Positions 6,856-16,152 of a DNA stretch of 64,000 nt are shown piece after piece. Below the pieces are notes generated by a model, which made no database searches, was not told the DNA's origin, and saw nothing but the letters and a program-made list of their open reading frames with translations. The stretch is from assembly GCF_000213785.1 (NCBI RefSeq), contig NC_015557.1:124001-188000 (forward strand). Reading direction: 5' to 3'. The position numbers and the translations under genes were made by a program. The stretch comes from Hydrogenobaculum sp. 3684. Its GTDB lineage: Bacteria > Aquificota > Aquificia > Aquificales > Aquificaceae. Within the stretch, counting starts at the first letter, position 1, and each line of letters starts with the position of its first letter.

Positions 6856-8967
6856 ATGATGGTAAAAGCTGAGATTGAAAACCAAGACCCTATATATATA
6901 GAAGCGAACAAGTATGCCCATCAAGCAGATAGTAGCATTCTTATATCTCAAGGTGATACAAAAGTACTGATTACTGTTTGCGTATCGGAAGAGCCACTTT
7001 GTGGCATAGATTTTGCACCTTTATCGGTAGATTATAGAGAGCGCTCTTTTGCTTGGGGTAAAATACCAGGAGGGTTTATAAAAAGAGAGGGAAAACCCAC
7101 AGACAGAGAGGTGCTTGTATCAAGGGTTATAGATAGACCTTTAAGGCCTTTGGTGCCAAAAGGCTTTTTAAATGAAATAGTGGTGACATGCCTTACGTTA
7201 TCAGCAGATGACAAGTACGATCCGGATGTTTTGGCTATAACCGGAGCTTCAGCGGCTTTGATGTGTTCTTCTGTGCCTTTTGAAGGACCTGTAGCCGGTA
7301 TGAGGGTTTGCAGAGTAAACGGAGAATTTATAATAAATCCCACATACGAGCAACGTAAAAATAGCGATATAGATATCATAATGGCTATATCAAAAGATGC
7401 TATAGTGATGGTAGAAGGGGGAGCAAAAGAAGTAGAAGAAAGTGTACTTTTAGACGCTTTATTTTTTGGACTTGAAAAAGGACAAACCCTTATAAAAGCC
7501 CAAGAAGAGCTTGTAGATTCTTTAAAACCGGAGAAAAAACCAATAGGTCATATAGGTTTACCTGAAGATACGGCAAATAAGCTAAAAGAAATTACTTCCT
7601 CAAAGATTTTAGAAGCTTTTAGTATAGAAGATAAAAAAGAAAGGTCTAAAGCTTTAAAAGATGTTTATGCTCAAGCAATGCAAGAATTAGGTATACCCAA
7701 AGAGCAAGAGTTTGATTTTGCGGTATCTTTTAAAGATTTAGAAAGCCAGTTGATGAGGGAGCAAATTCTAAAATCCAAAAAACGTATAGATGGTAGAAAG
7801 GAAACAGATATAAGGCCAATTACCATAGAGATGCATCCACTAGAAAGACCACACGGTTCTGCAGTTTTCACAAGAGGACAAACTCAAGCTTTAGCCACGG
7901 TGACTTTGGCACCAAAAGACGAAGCTCAGCTTGTGGAAACAATATTTGAAGGTGAGACTTTTAAAAGGTTTATGCTTCATTACAACTTTCCACCTTTTAG
8001 TACAGGCGAAGCAAGACCTTGGGGTCCTCCAAGAAGACGTGAAATAGGCCATGGTGCTCTGGCGGAAAGAGCTTTAGAGCCTCTTTTACCAAAAGAAGAG
8101 GATTTTCCTTACATTATAAGAGTAGTTTCAGATATTTTAGAATCAAACGGTTCAAGCTCTATGGCTACGGTGTGCGCAGGTTCTTTGGCGCTTTTTGATG
8201 CCGGTGTACCTATGAAAAAGCATGTAGCTGGCATAGCTATGGGTCTTATAAAAGATGGCGATAACTTTGTAATACTTACCGATATACTTGGAGATGAAGA
8301 CCATCTTGGAGACATGGATTTCAAGGTAGCTGGCACAAGGGATGGTGTAACAAGCGTCCAGATGGATATCAAGATAAAAGGTCTTAGCAAAGATATAATG
8401 GTAAAAGCTTTAAACCAAGCCAAAGAAGCCAGAATGTTTATATTGGATAAACTTTATGAAGCTATACCAGAACCAAACAAAGAAGTGTCCAAATATGCTC
8501 CTAAAGCTCAAGTGATGAAAATTCCAGAGGACAAAGTGGGTCTTGTAATAGGTCCTGCTGGAAAGAATGTAAAGTATATAAAAGAGCAATTTGGTGCAAG
8601 TGTATGGATAGATGGCGCTAATGCTTATATAAATGCACCTACTATAGAAGCTGTAAATAAGGCGGTAGATTTTATAAACTCTTTAATTCAAGAGGTAGAG
8701 GTAGGTGGCGTATACGAAGGCAAAGTAATAAGGGTAGAAAACTACGGCTTGTTTGTAGAAGTACTGCCTGGCAAAGTAGGTCTTTTGCATGCATCTGCTA
8801 TGACTGAAAAGCCTACTATAAGCGTTGGTGATACTATAAAAGTAAAGGTTATGGCTATAGACGAACAAAATAGGTTAAACCTATGTAGTCCAGACTATCA
8901 AAAGCCAGAAAACCAAGAAAGACCAAGAAAAGAACAACCCAATAGGAAACCCCATCATAGAAAATAG
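6856..8967 (+). CDS. pnp: Polyribonucleotide nucleotidyltransferase (PNPase)
   Basis: A 703-residue phosphorolytic 3'-5' exoribonuclease. Domains in order: RNase PH 1 (about 10-140), the helical linker, RNase PH 2 (about 310-450, with RPHGSAVFTRGQTQALATVTL and FPPFSTGEA), KH (about 548-610, VIGPAGKNVKYI) and S1 (about 617-685). Length is standard. The short basic tail (NRKPHHRK) is unremarkable. The start has two adjacent ATGs and the first is used here. Confidence 0.97.
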   Translation: MMVKAEIENQDPIYIEANKYAHQADSSILISQGDTKVLITVCVSEEPLCGIDFAPLSVDYRERSFAWGKIPGGFIKREGKPTDREVLVSRVIDRPLRPLVPKGFLNEIVVTCLTLSADDKYDPDVLAITGASAALMCSSVPFEGPVAGMRVCRVNGEFIINPTYEQRKNSDIDIIMAISKDAIVMVEGGAKEVEESVLLDALFFGLEKGQTLIKAQEELVDSLKPEKKPIGHIGLPEDTANKLKEITSSKILEAFSIEDKKERSKALKDVYAQAMQELGIPKEQEFDFAVSFKDLESQLMREQILKSKKRIDGRKETDIRPITIEMHPLERPHGSAVFTRGQTQALATVTLAPKDEAQLVETIFEGETFKRFMLHYNFPPFSTGEARPWGPPRRREIGHGALAERALEPLLPKEEDFPYIIRVVSDILESNGSSSMATVCAGSLALFDAGVPMKKHVAGIAMGLIKDGDNFVILTDILGDEDHLGDMDFKVAGTRDGVTSVQMDIKIKGLSKDIMVKALNQAKEARMFILDKLYEAIPEPNKEVSKYAPKAQVMKIPEDKVGLVIGPAGKNVKYIKEQFGASVWIDGANAYINAPTIEAVNKAVDFINSLIQEVEVGGVYEGKVIRVENYGLFVEVLPGKVGLLHASAMTEKPTISVGDTIKVKVMAIDEQNRLNLCSPDYQKPENQERPRKEQPNRKPHHRK

Positions 8968-8970
8968 TTT

Positions 8971-9405
8971 ATGAAGCTTTTAGTAAAAAAACTAAGAGAA
9001 GATGCTTCACTTCCTTTTTATGCTACATCTGGTGCTTCCGGGCTCGATCTTTTTTGTGTTGATGATGTAGTAGTGATAAGACCTTTGGAAAGAGCTTTGG
9101 TGTCTACTGGTATAGCCATAGAGCTTCCAGAAGGCTATGAAGCTCAAATAAGACCAAGAAGTGGTCTTGCTCTTAAAAAGGGTGTAACTGTCTTAAACAG
9201 CCCAGGTACCATAGACCATGATTATAGAGGTGAAATAAAAGTCATACTTATAAATTTATCAGACAAGGAAGTAGTTATTGAAAAAGGTGAAAGGATAGCT
9301 CAGATGGTTATAGCCCCCGTGTTAAAGGTAGAAGTAGTAGAAGTAAAAGAGCTATCTAATACACAAAGACAAGATGGTGGTTTTGGTTCCACAGGTATGA
9401 AATGA
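8971..9405 (+). CDS. dut: Deoxyuridine 5'-triphosphate nucleotidohydrolase (dUTPase)
   Basis: A 144-residue trimeric dUTPase that cleaves dUTP to dUMP and PPi. All five motifs are visible: ASGLDLF, RPRSGLALKKG, GTIDHDYRGEI with its catalytic Asp, RIAQMVI and the C-terminal GGFGSTG. It follows pnp by 3 nt and overlaps trpD by 4 nt, so it belongs to the same transcript. Confidence 0.97.
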   Translation: MKLLVKKLREDASLPFYATSGASGLDLFCVDDVVVIRPLERALVSTGIAIELPEGYEAQIRPRSGLALKKGVTVLNSPGTIDHDYRGEIKVILINLSDKEVVIEKGERIAQMVIAPVLKVEVVEVKELSNTQRQDGGFGSTGMK

Positions 9406-10415
9406 TAAATGTTCTTTCTAAATTATCAAGAAAGGAAAATCTAACAAAAGAAGATATAAGACAAACGTTAGAATCTATTGCTTCAAACCAAGCCACAGAA
9501 GCTCAAATGGGTGCTTTCATAATGGGGATGAGATTAAAGGGGGAAACAATAGAAGAGATAACAGAGATAGCAAAGTTTTTTAGAGAAAGAGCTTTAAAAG
9601 TTCCAGTAGACAATCAGGAAGAACTTTTAGATACGTGTGGGACGGGTGGAGATGGGAAATCTACCTTCAACATATCAACGGCTAGTGCATTTGTTATAGC
9701 AGGTGCTGGTTTTAAAGTGGCAAAACACGGCAATAAATCCATATCTTCAAAGTGTGGAAGTGCTGATATATTAGAACGTCTTGGCGTAAACATAAATATA
9801 TCACCAAACCATATAGCAAGATGTATAGAAGAAGTTGGTATTGGGTTTATCTATGCACCTTTTCATCATGGTGTTATGAAAAACATAGCAAAGCCACGAA
9901 AAGAACTTGGAATAAAATCCGTTTTTAACCTTGTAGGACCTCTTTCAAATCCTGCTGGTGCTAAAAGGCAAATAATGGGTGTTTATGACATATCTTTGGT
10001 GGAGAAAATAGCCTACGTGTTAAAGGAGCTAGGTAATATAAAATCTTTTGTGTTTAGTAGTTATGATGGTATGGATGAGGTTTCTATAAGCTCAAAAACA
10101 CTTGTGGCAAGACAAACAAAAGATAATGTTGATATATTTGAGTTCGATCCTACAGAGTATGGATTTTCTTTTAAAAATATAGAAGATATTCAAGCCAAAG
10201 ATATAGAAGAAAGCTTAAATCTATTTAATATGGCTTTAAGCGGCAAGCCGTCGGCTGCTCTTGATGTAGTGCTTATAAATGCTAGTTTTGGTATTATGGC
10301 TTTTGGTGATATAAATTTTAAAGAAGCTTTGGAGACGGCAAAAGAGAGCATTTTTTCTAAAAAAGCTTTAAACAAGTTGCAAAGTTTGGTAGAATGTTCA
10401 AATTATAATAAATGA
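9402..10415 (+). CDS. trpD: Anthranilate phosphoribosyltransferase
   Basis: A 337-residue enzyme transferring phosphoribose from PRPP to anthranilate in tryptophan synthesis. It shows the PRPP-loop motif DTCGTGGDGKSTFNIST, KHGNKSISSKCGSADILE, FNLVGPLSNPA and a DGMDE motif near 225. It overlaps dut and mqnA by 4 nt each, so trpD stands alone among unrelated genes rather than in a trp operon. Confidence 0.96.
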   Translation: MINVLSKLSRKENLTKEDIRQTLESIASNQATEAQMGAFIMGMRLKGETIEEITEIAKFFRERALKVPVDNQEELLDTCGTGGDGKSTFNISTASAFVIAGAGFKVAKHGNKSISSKCGSADILERLGVNINISPNHIARCIEEVGIGFIYAPFHHGVMKNIAKPRKELGIKSVFNLVGPLSNPAGAKRQIMGVYDISLVEKIAYVLKELGNIKSFVFSSYDGMDEVSISSKTLVARQTKDNVDIFEFDPTEYGFSFKNIEDIQAKDIEESLNLFNMALSGKPSAALDVVLINASFGIMAFGDINFKEALETAKESIFSKKALNKLQSLVECSNYNK

Positions 10416-11149
10416 TGAGAGTAGGTAAAGTATCTTATCTTAACACGCTCCCTATGTTTTATAACATTTCAAACTATGAAATAATAGAAGGACACCCTTC
10501 AGAGCTTTTTAAAATGCTTGAAGAAGATAAAATAGACATAGGCATATTATCATCTGCCGTATATTTAAAAGATAAAGATAAGTACGCATACCTTGATGGC
10601 ATTTCCATATCTGGTAAAGAAATGGTATGTTCTGTTTTGCTTTTTTTGAAAGAAGATCATATAAAAAATGTTTATCTTACCAAAGATTCTGTTACTTCAA
10701 GGGTATTGACAAGATGGTATGTAGAGGAAATTTTAAAATTAAAACCAAACTATGTAGATGAAGAAGAAAAAGCAGATACAATTCTTTACATAGGTGATAA
10801 AGCTATAAAAGAATATCATTCTAAGGCCTATAAAAAAATCGTAGACTTAGGTGAAGAATGGTTTAAAAGATATGGTGTTGGTTTTGTTTTTGCGCTTTTT
10901 ACATACAAGAAAAACTCTGTAAAATCCTTTGATAAGCTAAAAGAGGATGTGATAAATTCTATAAACCTTTTTTATGAAAAGCTAAAAAACAATTCTTTAG
11001 AGGATGAGATATTTAAAAAATATGATTTTGTAGATATAGGCTTTTTTAGAAAGTATTTTTTTGAATGCCTTGATTTGGGACTAAGAGAAGACCAAAAGCG
11101 CTCTCTTAGTATATTTGAAGACTTTGTGAAGCGCTTTGATCTTACTTAA
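10412..11149 (+). CDS. mqnA: Chorismate dehydratase MqnA (futalosine menaquinone pathway)
   Basis: A 245-residue member of the MqnA/MqnD periplasmic-binding-like fold. The start [15 protein letters not shown] and the motif [12 protein letters not shown] are typical of MqnA, which makes 3-enolpyruvylbenzoate from chorismate, the first step of menaquinone synthesis by the futalosine route. It overlaps trpD by 4 nt, and both enzymes draw on the chorismate branch point. Its end overlaps the convergent clpX by 4 nt. Confidence 0.88.
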   Translation: MMRVGKVSYLNTLPMFYNISNYEIIEGHPSELFKMLEEDKIDIGILSSAVYLKDKDKYAYLDGISISGKEMVCSVLLFLKEDHIKNVYLTKDSVTSRVLTRWYVEEILKLKPNYVDEEEKADTILYIGDKAIKEYHSKAYKKIVDLGEEWFKRYGVGFVFALFTYKKNSVKSFDKLKEDVINSINLFYEKLKNNSLEDEIFKKYDFVDIGFFRKYFFECLDLGLREDQKRSLSIFEDFVKRFDLT

Positions 11150-12345
11150 CCAGCTTTTTTATACATATAAACTGGTTTTTTGTTCTCATCTATAACTATC
11201 TTTTCTACGTTTACCAAAGAAGGTGCTTCATACATAATATCAGTCATGATTTTTTCTACTATAGCCCTTAGTCCTCTAGCGCCGGTTTTCCTTTTTATAG
11301 CCTCTTTTGCAATTTCTCTTAAAGCGCCCTCTGTAAACTCTAGCTCTATGCCTTCCATTCTTAAAAGCTCTTTATACTGTTTAACAATAGCATTTTTAGG
11401 TTCAGTTAGTATTCTTATCAAATCTTCTTCTGTTAGTTCATTTAACACACTTATAACCGGTAGTCTTCCTACAAACTCGGGTATAAGCCCAAAGTTGATA
11501 AGGTCGTCGGGTTCTACCTGAGATAGTATATTGCCTTCTTCTTTGTATTTTGAAATTTCTGTTTCAAAACCAACGGTGCTTTTACCAAGTCTTCTTTTTA
11601 TTATATCTTCTAAACCTACGAAAGCCCCACCGCATATAAACAGTATGTTGGTAGTGTCAAGCTGTATAAACTCTTGGTGTGGATGTTTTCTGCCACCTTG
11701 AGGCGGTACGTTTGCTATAGTCCCTTCTATAATTTTTAAAAGAGCTTGTTGCACACCTTCTCCCGATACATCTCTTGTGATAGAGGGGTTATGGCCGGAT
11801 TTTTTAGCTATTTTATCTATTTCGTCTATGTATATAATACCTTTTTTGGCTTTTTCTATGTTGTAATCACAATTTTGTAAGAGTCTCACTAAAACGTTCT
11901 CTACGTCTTCTCCCACATAACCTGCTTCTGTAAGGGTAGTGGCATCTGCTATAGCAAAAGGCACATCTAAAATTTTAGCCAATGTTTTTGCCAAAAGCGT
12001 TTTGCCACTGCCTGTGGGCCCTATGAGAAGTATGTTGCTTTTTTCTATATCTGTAGTAGATTTCCTAAGTATTCTTTTGTAATGGTTATAAACTGCCACA
12101 GATAGAATCTTCTTTGCTTCATCTTGACCTATAATAAACTCATCTAGAATTTCCTTTATCTCTTTTGGTTTTGGTATAGACCTTACTTCTTTTGTAACTT
12201 CTTCTGTCTCATGGTGTTTTATTAGGTCCATCGCTTTTTCTACGCATTCGCTACATATATTTATTCCATTTGGACCCGCTATCATCAATGGCACATCTTT
12301 GGATGATTTGTTGCAAAATGAGCAATATTCTTTTTTACCAGCCAT
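11146..12345 (-). CDS. clpX: ATP-dependent Clp protease ATP-binding subunit ClpX
   Basis: A 399-residue AAA+ unfoldase. It has an N-terminal zinc-binding domain (CSFC and CSEC pairs, residues 8-36), Walker A GPTGSGKT, Walker [11 protein letters not shown], pore loop GYVGEDVE, an [13 protein letters not shown] segment and the IGF-type ClpP-contact loop region. It delivers substrates to ClpP. It lies 1 nt after clpP in the conserved order tig-clpP-clpX. Confidence 0.97.
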   Translation of the reverse strand: MAGKKEYCSFCNKSSKDVPLMIAGPNGINICSECVEKAMDLIKHHETEEVTKEVRSIPKPKEIKEILDEFIIGQDEAKKILSVAVYNHYKRILRKSTTDIEKSNILLIGPTGSGKTLLAKTLAKILDVPFAIADATTLTEAGYVGEDVENVLVRLLQNCDYNIEKAKKGIIYIDEIDKIAKKSGHNPSITRDVSGEGVQQALLKIIEGTIANVPPQGGRKHPHQEFIQLDTTNILFICGGAFVGLEDIIKRRLGKSTVGFETEISKYKEEGNILSQVEPDDLINFGLIPEFVGRLPVISVLNELTEEDLIRILTEPKNAIVKQYKELLRMEGIELEFTEGALREIAKEAIKRKTGARGLRAIVEKIMTDIMYEAPSLVNVEKIVIDENKKPVYMYKKAG

Positions 12346-12346
12346 G

Positions 12347-12964
12347 TTAAGCCCTCTTTGTGATTACTTTGTCTATCAGCCCATAATTTTTGGCTTCTTC
12401 AGCAGACATAAAGTAATCTCTATCCACATCTTTTTCTATTTGTCTTAAGCTTTTACCAGTGGCATTTGCCAATATAGTGTTTAATATATGCTTTATACGC
12501 TTTATCTCCTCAGCGTGTATAAGTATATCTGTAGCTTGACCTTGTACGCCTCCAAGTGGCTGGTGTATCATGATGCGAGCGTTTGGAAGCGCAAACCTTT
12601 TTCCCTTTGCACCGGCTGCCAAAAGCACCGCTCCCATAGAAGCAGCTTGTCCTATGCATATTGTGGTTACATCTGGTTTTATATACTGCATAGTATCGTA
12701 TATGGCAAGACCAGCTGTTACAGAACCACCAGGGGAGTTTATATACATTTGTATATCTTTTTCAGGGTCTTGGGCTTCTAAGAACAAGAGCTGGGCTACT
12801 ATGAGATTTGCCACATGGTCATCTATAGGAAAACCAAGTATAACTATACGGTCTTGTAAAAGCCTTGAATATATATCGTAGGCTCTTTCACCACGAGGTG
12901 TTTGCTCAACTACTATTGGTACAAGTTGATCTATGATCCTCTGATAATCTTTAGGGTTGCTCAA
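12347..12964 (-). CDS. clpP: ATP-dependent Clp protease proteolytic subunit ClpP
   Basis: A 205-residue serine protease subunit. The triad is visible: Ser in [14 protein letters not shown], His in [11 protein letters not shown], Asp in [22 protein letters not shown] is the oxyanion-region motif. The start overlaps the end of tig by 14 nt, which indicates coupling. It pairs with ClpX in cytoplasmic protein turnover. Confidence 0.97.
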   Translation of the reverse strand: MSNPKDYQRIIDQLVPIVVEQTPRGERAYDIYSRLLQDRIVILGFPIDDHVANLIVAQLLFLEAQDPEKDIQMYINSPGGSVTAGLAIYDTMQYIKPDVTTICIGQAASMGAVLLAAGAKGKRFALPNARIMIHQPLGGVQGQATDILIHAEEIKRIKHILNTILANATGKSLRQIEKDVDRDYFMSAEEAKNYGLIDKVITKRA

Positions 12965-14321
12965 CGTTTTCCTCCTTTAAAGATGTATTCTCTTTAAATT
13001 TAACCATTTCTAAAAGTTTGTCCATAGCTTTAGAAGCAAGTATGTCTTTTATAAGCACAGACTTCCTGTCTTCTCTTAAAAAGTAGTTTTCTATGTTCTC
13101 TCTCAATCTTTTTAAAGACTCTTCATCTTTCTGATTTTCTGGTAGCACGTCTTTGTAAGCTTCTACTTGTTCGTCTATATATTTCTTTATATCTTCATCT
13201 GTTAGTTCTATGCCAAATTTTTTGGCGTAAGATACAAATATTGAGCGAGTTTTAGCACTTGTGATACCTTCTTTGATAGACTTATCGTACGCTGATTTTT
13301 CTATAACTTTTAACGTTTCTTCATCAAATGAGCTCAAATCAAACATGTTGTTTAATCTGTTTAGCTCCTCTTCATAGACCAAATTGGCAATTCTTATAGC
13401 TTCTGTTCTTGATACTTCTGTTATATCTTTGTACTCTTCTAATAAGTATTTGGTAAGAGCTTCTACCTTTACTTCTTCTTTTTTGTTTTCTAGGTAAGTT
13501 TGTAGTCTTTTCTTTATGTTTTCTTTAGCTTCTTGGGCATTTTCTCCAAGGTTTAGCTCTTTTGCCAATTCATCTGTTAGTTCTGGATATACTTTCTTTT
13601 TTACAGACTCTATCTTTGCTTCTATATCCACTTTTGGTGCGTTTTCATCTTCTGTTTCTTGGATTGGTACATTTTCTAGCCTGATTACGTCTTGTTCTTT
13701 TTTTCCTAAAATCTCCTTATAAAGGTCTTCTCTTAAGCCTAACTCTTTTAGTACACCGCTTAGCTTTTGATTTACCTTTTCTCCATCTTGTTTGTCTACG
13801 ACAGTATATTCTATTACAACGTAATCATCTTCTTCTATTGGCTCATCTTTTGGCTCCAACGTGGCTTTGTCTTCTAGGGCGTATTTTATGGCTTGTTCTA
13901 CCATCTCATCTGTTAACTCAAAACTAGGTATTTCTAATTCTATGCCTTCAAGGTCTTTTAGCTTGTCGCTTTCTATGACTGGAAATATTTCAATATAACC
14001 CTCCATTGTGAGCTTCATTTCTTTCTCTGAAAACTTGCTATTTTCCAAGTTTATTTTTATATCCATTACATCAAAGCCCATTTCTTTTGCACTTTCATAG
14101 GCTTTTTTGGCGAAATCTTCTACAAGGGCTTCAAGTATATATTTTTTAAACTTGCTCTTTATAATCCATTCAGGAGCTTTTCCTTTTCTAAAGCCATCTA
14201 CTTCTGCATTGGCTTTTAATTCATTCAAGATTGTCCTGTAAGCTTGCTCTAGCTCTTTTCCTTCTACATCAAAAGCAAAATCTCTAAATATACCTTCTTC
14301 TTTTGTTATGGTAAAAGCCAT
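12951..14321 (-). CDS. tig: Trigger factor
   Basis: A ribosome-associated chaperone of 456 residues. The N-terminal ribosome-binding domain has the signature GFRKGKAP near 60. A divergent FKBP-like PPIase domain (about 150-240) and a long helical C-terminal domain follow. The start is ATG 14321, with GGAGGTTT just upstream. A longer in-frame extension to 14372 is rejected because it reads through the end of tRNA-Leu. Heads tig-clpP-clpX. Confidence 0.93.
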   Translation of the reverse strand: MAFTITKEEGIFRDFAFDVEGKELEQAYRTILNELKANAEVDGFRKGKAPEWIIKSKFKKYILEALVEDFAKKAYESAKEMGFDVMDIKINLENSKFSEKEMKLTMEGYIEIFPVIESDKLKDLEGIELEIPSFELTDEMVEQAIKYALEDKATLEPKDEPIEEDDYVVIEYTVVDKQDGEKVNQKLSGVLKELGLREDLYKEILGKKEQDVIRLENVPIQETEDENAPKVDIEAKIESVKKKVYPELTDELAKELNLGENAQEAKENIKKRLQTYLENKKEEVKVEALTKYLLEEYKDITEVSRTEAIRIANLVYEEELNRLNNMFDLSSFDEETLKVIEKSAYDKSIKEGITSAKTRSIFVSYAKKFGIELTDEDIKKYIDEQVEAYKDVLPENQKDEESLKRLRENIENYFLREDRKSVLIKDILASKAMDKLLEMVKFKENTSLKEENVEQP

Positions 14322-14345
14322 AAAACCTCCAAAAATTTTGTTTAA

Positions 14346-14431
14346 TGCGGATGGAGGGACTCGAACCCTCACGGGCTTTTACGCCCACAGGATCCTAAGT
14401 CCTGTGTGTCTGCCAATTTCACCACATCCGC
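14346..14431 (-). tRNA. tRNA-Leu (anticodon TAG)
   Basis: On the minus strand the acceptor GCGGATG pairs with CATCCGC, discriminator A at 14346. The anticodon stem ACAGGA/TCCTGT encloses CTTAGGA, anticodon TAG. There is a long variable arm (GGGCG/CGCCC type) as expected for class II tRNA-Leu, and a T loop TTCGAGT. 86 nt; CCA not encoded. It lies 24 nt upstream of tig on the same strand. Confidence 0.95.
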
Positions 14432-14477
14432 TCTAAATTTAATATTATAGCACAAACTCATACGTTTTAGATTTACT

Positions 14478-14503
14478 AAACTAAATCGGTTGATTTTTAG
14501 TTT
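14478..14503 (-). terminator. Possible hairpin after ridA
   Basis: AAACTAAATC (14478-14487), loop GGTT, then GATTTTTAGTTT (14492-14503) forms an AT-rich hairpin immediately after the ridA stop and before tRNA-Leu. There is no clear U-run on the minus strand, so termination is uncertain. Confidence 0.3.
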
Positions 14504-14884
14504 TTAGGCTTTTATTGCTATAACATCAATTTCTATCAAAGCACCTTTTGGCAAAGAAGATACTTCCACTGTAGAGCGAGCTGGTTTTACAGGGGCATTT
14601 TTAAAAAACTCTTCGTAAATAGCGTTTATCACTGCAAAATTTTCTAAATGGGTAAGGTATATGGTGGTTTTTACTATATCTTCTAAATTAAAATCCGCCT
14701 CTTGAAGTATGTGTTGTATGTTTGAAAGACATTGTTTTGTTTGGGATGCTATGTCTGGTTTTAGATTGCCAGTGTCATCTATACCTATACTACCGGATAC
14801 AAAAAGCATGTTGTTTATAAGCACCGCTTGGGAATAAGGCCCCAAAGGTTTTGGGGCTTTTGGTGTAAATATTTCTTTTTTCAT
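14504..14884 (-). CDS. ridA: RidA-family enamine/imine deaminase
   Basis: A 126-residue protein of the YjgF/YER057c/UK114 family. It shows APKPLGPYSQAV near the N-terminus, VKTTIYL in the middle and the C-terminal signature ARSTVEVSSLPKGALIEIDVIA with the conserved Arg. These trimers hydrolyse reactive enamines made by PLP enzymes. Start ATG 14884 overlaps the ftsZ stop by 4 nt. Confidence 0.93.
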   Translation of the reverse strand: MKKEIFTPKAPKPLGPYSQAVLINNMLFVSGSIGIDDTGNLKPDIASQTKQCLSNIQHILQEADFNLEDIVKTTIYLTHLENFAVINAIYEEFFKNAPVKPARSTVEVSSLPKGALIEIDVIAIKA

Positions 14885-15966
14885 ATCTTTCTCTTTCTTC
14901 TAAGGTAAGCTGGTAAGTCTTCTTCTTCCTGAGCTTGCGGTTCTACGACTCTTGGCTTTTCTTCTTTTTTAGGTTCTCTCTCTTGGGTTTTTATAACCTT
15001 TAAACCTTGTTGGGCTTTTACATTTTCTTCAAAATCAGTGGCTACTATAGCCACTTTTGTATTTTGACCTTCGTTTTCATTTAATACCACAGCACCAAAT
15101 ATAATAAGAGCATTATCATCGGCTTCTTCTCTTATCTTTGCTATAGAGGATTCTATTTCTGTAAATGGTGTGTCTTGATTTATCCAAAGCGTTACCATAA
15201 GTCTCTTTGAACCTTTTATAGAGTTTCCTTCCAACAGTGGGCTATGCATAGCTTGTTCTACGGCAGCATCCAACTTATCGCTATTTTTAGATGTACCTAT
15301 ACCTATCAAAGATAACCCACCGTCTTGCATTATCGTTTTTACGTCTGCGAAGTCTACGTTTATTAAAGCTGGAGTGGTTACTATGCTTGTTATGCCTCTA
15401 ACCGCTTGAGATAGTATATCGTCCACCATTTTAAAGGCGTTTCCTATCGTGAGGTTTCTATCTGCTATATCATGGAGTCTTTGATTGTGTATTACAATAT
15501 ACGTATCGCATACATCTTTTATCTTTTGTAATCCTTCTTCTGCTGCCTGAGCTCTTTTTGGACCTTCAAAGTTGAAGGGCTTTGTGCATACACACACCGT
15601 AAGTATGTTCATTTCTTTTGCCGCTTGGGCTATAACAGGAGCCGCTCCTGTGCCTGTGCCACCTCCAAGACCTACCGCTATAAATAGCATATCGGTATCT
15701 CTTAATATTTCTTTTATCTTATCCAAATCTTCTAAAGCTGCTTGTTCTCCTATCTCTGGTCTCGCACCGGCTCCTAAGCCTCTGGTTATTTTTTCACCTA
15801 TTTGTAGCTTGTTTGGGACAGCTAGCGTGCTAAGATGTTGTATATCTGTATTTAAAGCATACAATTCAACATTTTCTATACCATCAAGATACATTCTATT
15901 AACAGCATTGCAACCACCACCGCCTACGCCAAACACTTTAATTTTTGTAGGATTTATAAGATCCAT
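14881..15966 (-). CDS. ftsZ: Cell division protein FtsZ
   Basis: A tubulin-like GTPase of 361 residues that forms the Z-ring. Motifs: VFGVGGGGCNAVNRM, the tubulin signature GGGTGTGAAP and the T7-type NVDFADV. The C-terminal linker is charged and the tail AYLRRKRKI is short and basic. The start is taken as ATG 15966, 5 nt after AGGAGG. The in-frame GTG at 15972 overlaps that Shine-Dalgarno and is rejected. It is separate from murB-ddl-ftsQ; ridA follows with a 4-nt overlap. Confidence 0.96.
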   Translation of the reverse strand: MDLINPTKIKVFGVGGGGCNAVNRMYLDGIENVELYALNTDIQHLSTLAVPNKLQIGEKITRGLGAGARPEIGEQAALEDLDKIKEILRDTDMLFIAVGLGGGTGTGAAPVIAQAAKEMNILTVCVCTKPFNFEGPKRAQAAEEGLQKIKDVCDTYIVIHNQRLHDIADRNLTIGNAFKMVDDILSQAVRGITSIVTTPALINVDFADVKTIMQDGGLSLIGIGTSKNSDKLDAAVEQAMHSPLLEGNSIKGSKRLMVTLWINQDTPFTEIESSIAKIREEADDNALIIFGAVVLNENEGQNTKVAIVATDFEENVKAQQGLKVIKTQEREPKKEEKPRVVEPQAQEEEDLPAYLRRKRKI

Positions 15967-16040
15967 ATACACCTCCTAAATATTACTCATAATTAGTATA
16001 TCATAAAAATATTGTTGTTTTTCTTATGGCTTAAAAATTC

Positions 16041-16068
16041 TTGAAATTTTTTTTGCTTATGGTATAAT
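16041..16068 (+). promoter_or_regulatory. Promoter of tRNA-Asn
   Basis: TTGAAA at 16041-16046, a 16-bp spacer, TATAAT at 16063-16068, with the tRNA starting 11 nt later at 16079. Confidence 0.8.
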
Positions 16069-16078
16069 AATACTGTTA

Positions 16079-16151
16079 TCTGGGGTAGCTCAACCGGCAG
16101 AGCGGGTGGCTGTTAACCACCAGGTTGGGGGTTCGAGCCCCTCCCCCAGAG
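16079..16151 (+). tRNA. tRNA-Asn (anticodon GTT)
   Basis: Acceptor TCTGGGG pairs with CCCCAGA, discriminator G at 16151. Anticodon stem GGTGG/CCACC with loop CTGTTAA gives anticodon GTT. The T arm has GGGGG TTCGAGC CCCTC. 73 nt, no encoded CCA. It is convergent with the ABC transporter gene, one base apart. Confidence 0.95.
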
Positions 16152-16152
16152 T

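Noticed and set aside
14322-14372. N-terminal extension of trigger factor (MRVRVPPSALNKIF...)
   Set aside because: It is translated from the 3' part of tRNA-Leu and lacks a ribosome site. ATG 14321 follows GGAGG.
14560-14590. Further copy of the 78-bp repeat (ACTGTAGAGCGAG) in ridA
   Set aside because: The match is short and encodes the conserved RidA motif RSTVEVSS, so it is coincidence.
15967-15972. GTG start of ftsZ two codons upstream
   Set aside because: The GTG touches the AGGAGG itself. ATG 15966 has proper 5-nt spacing.
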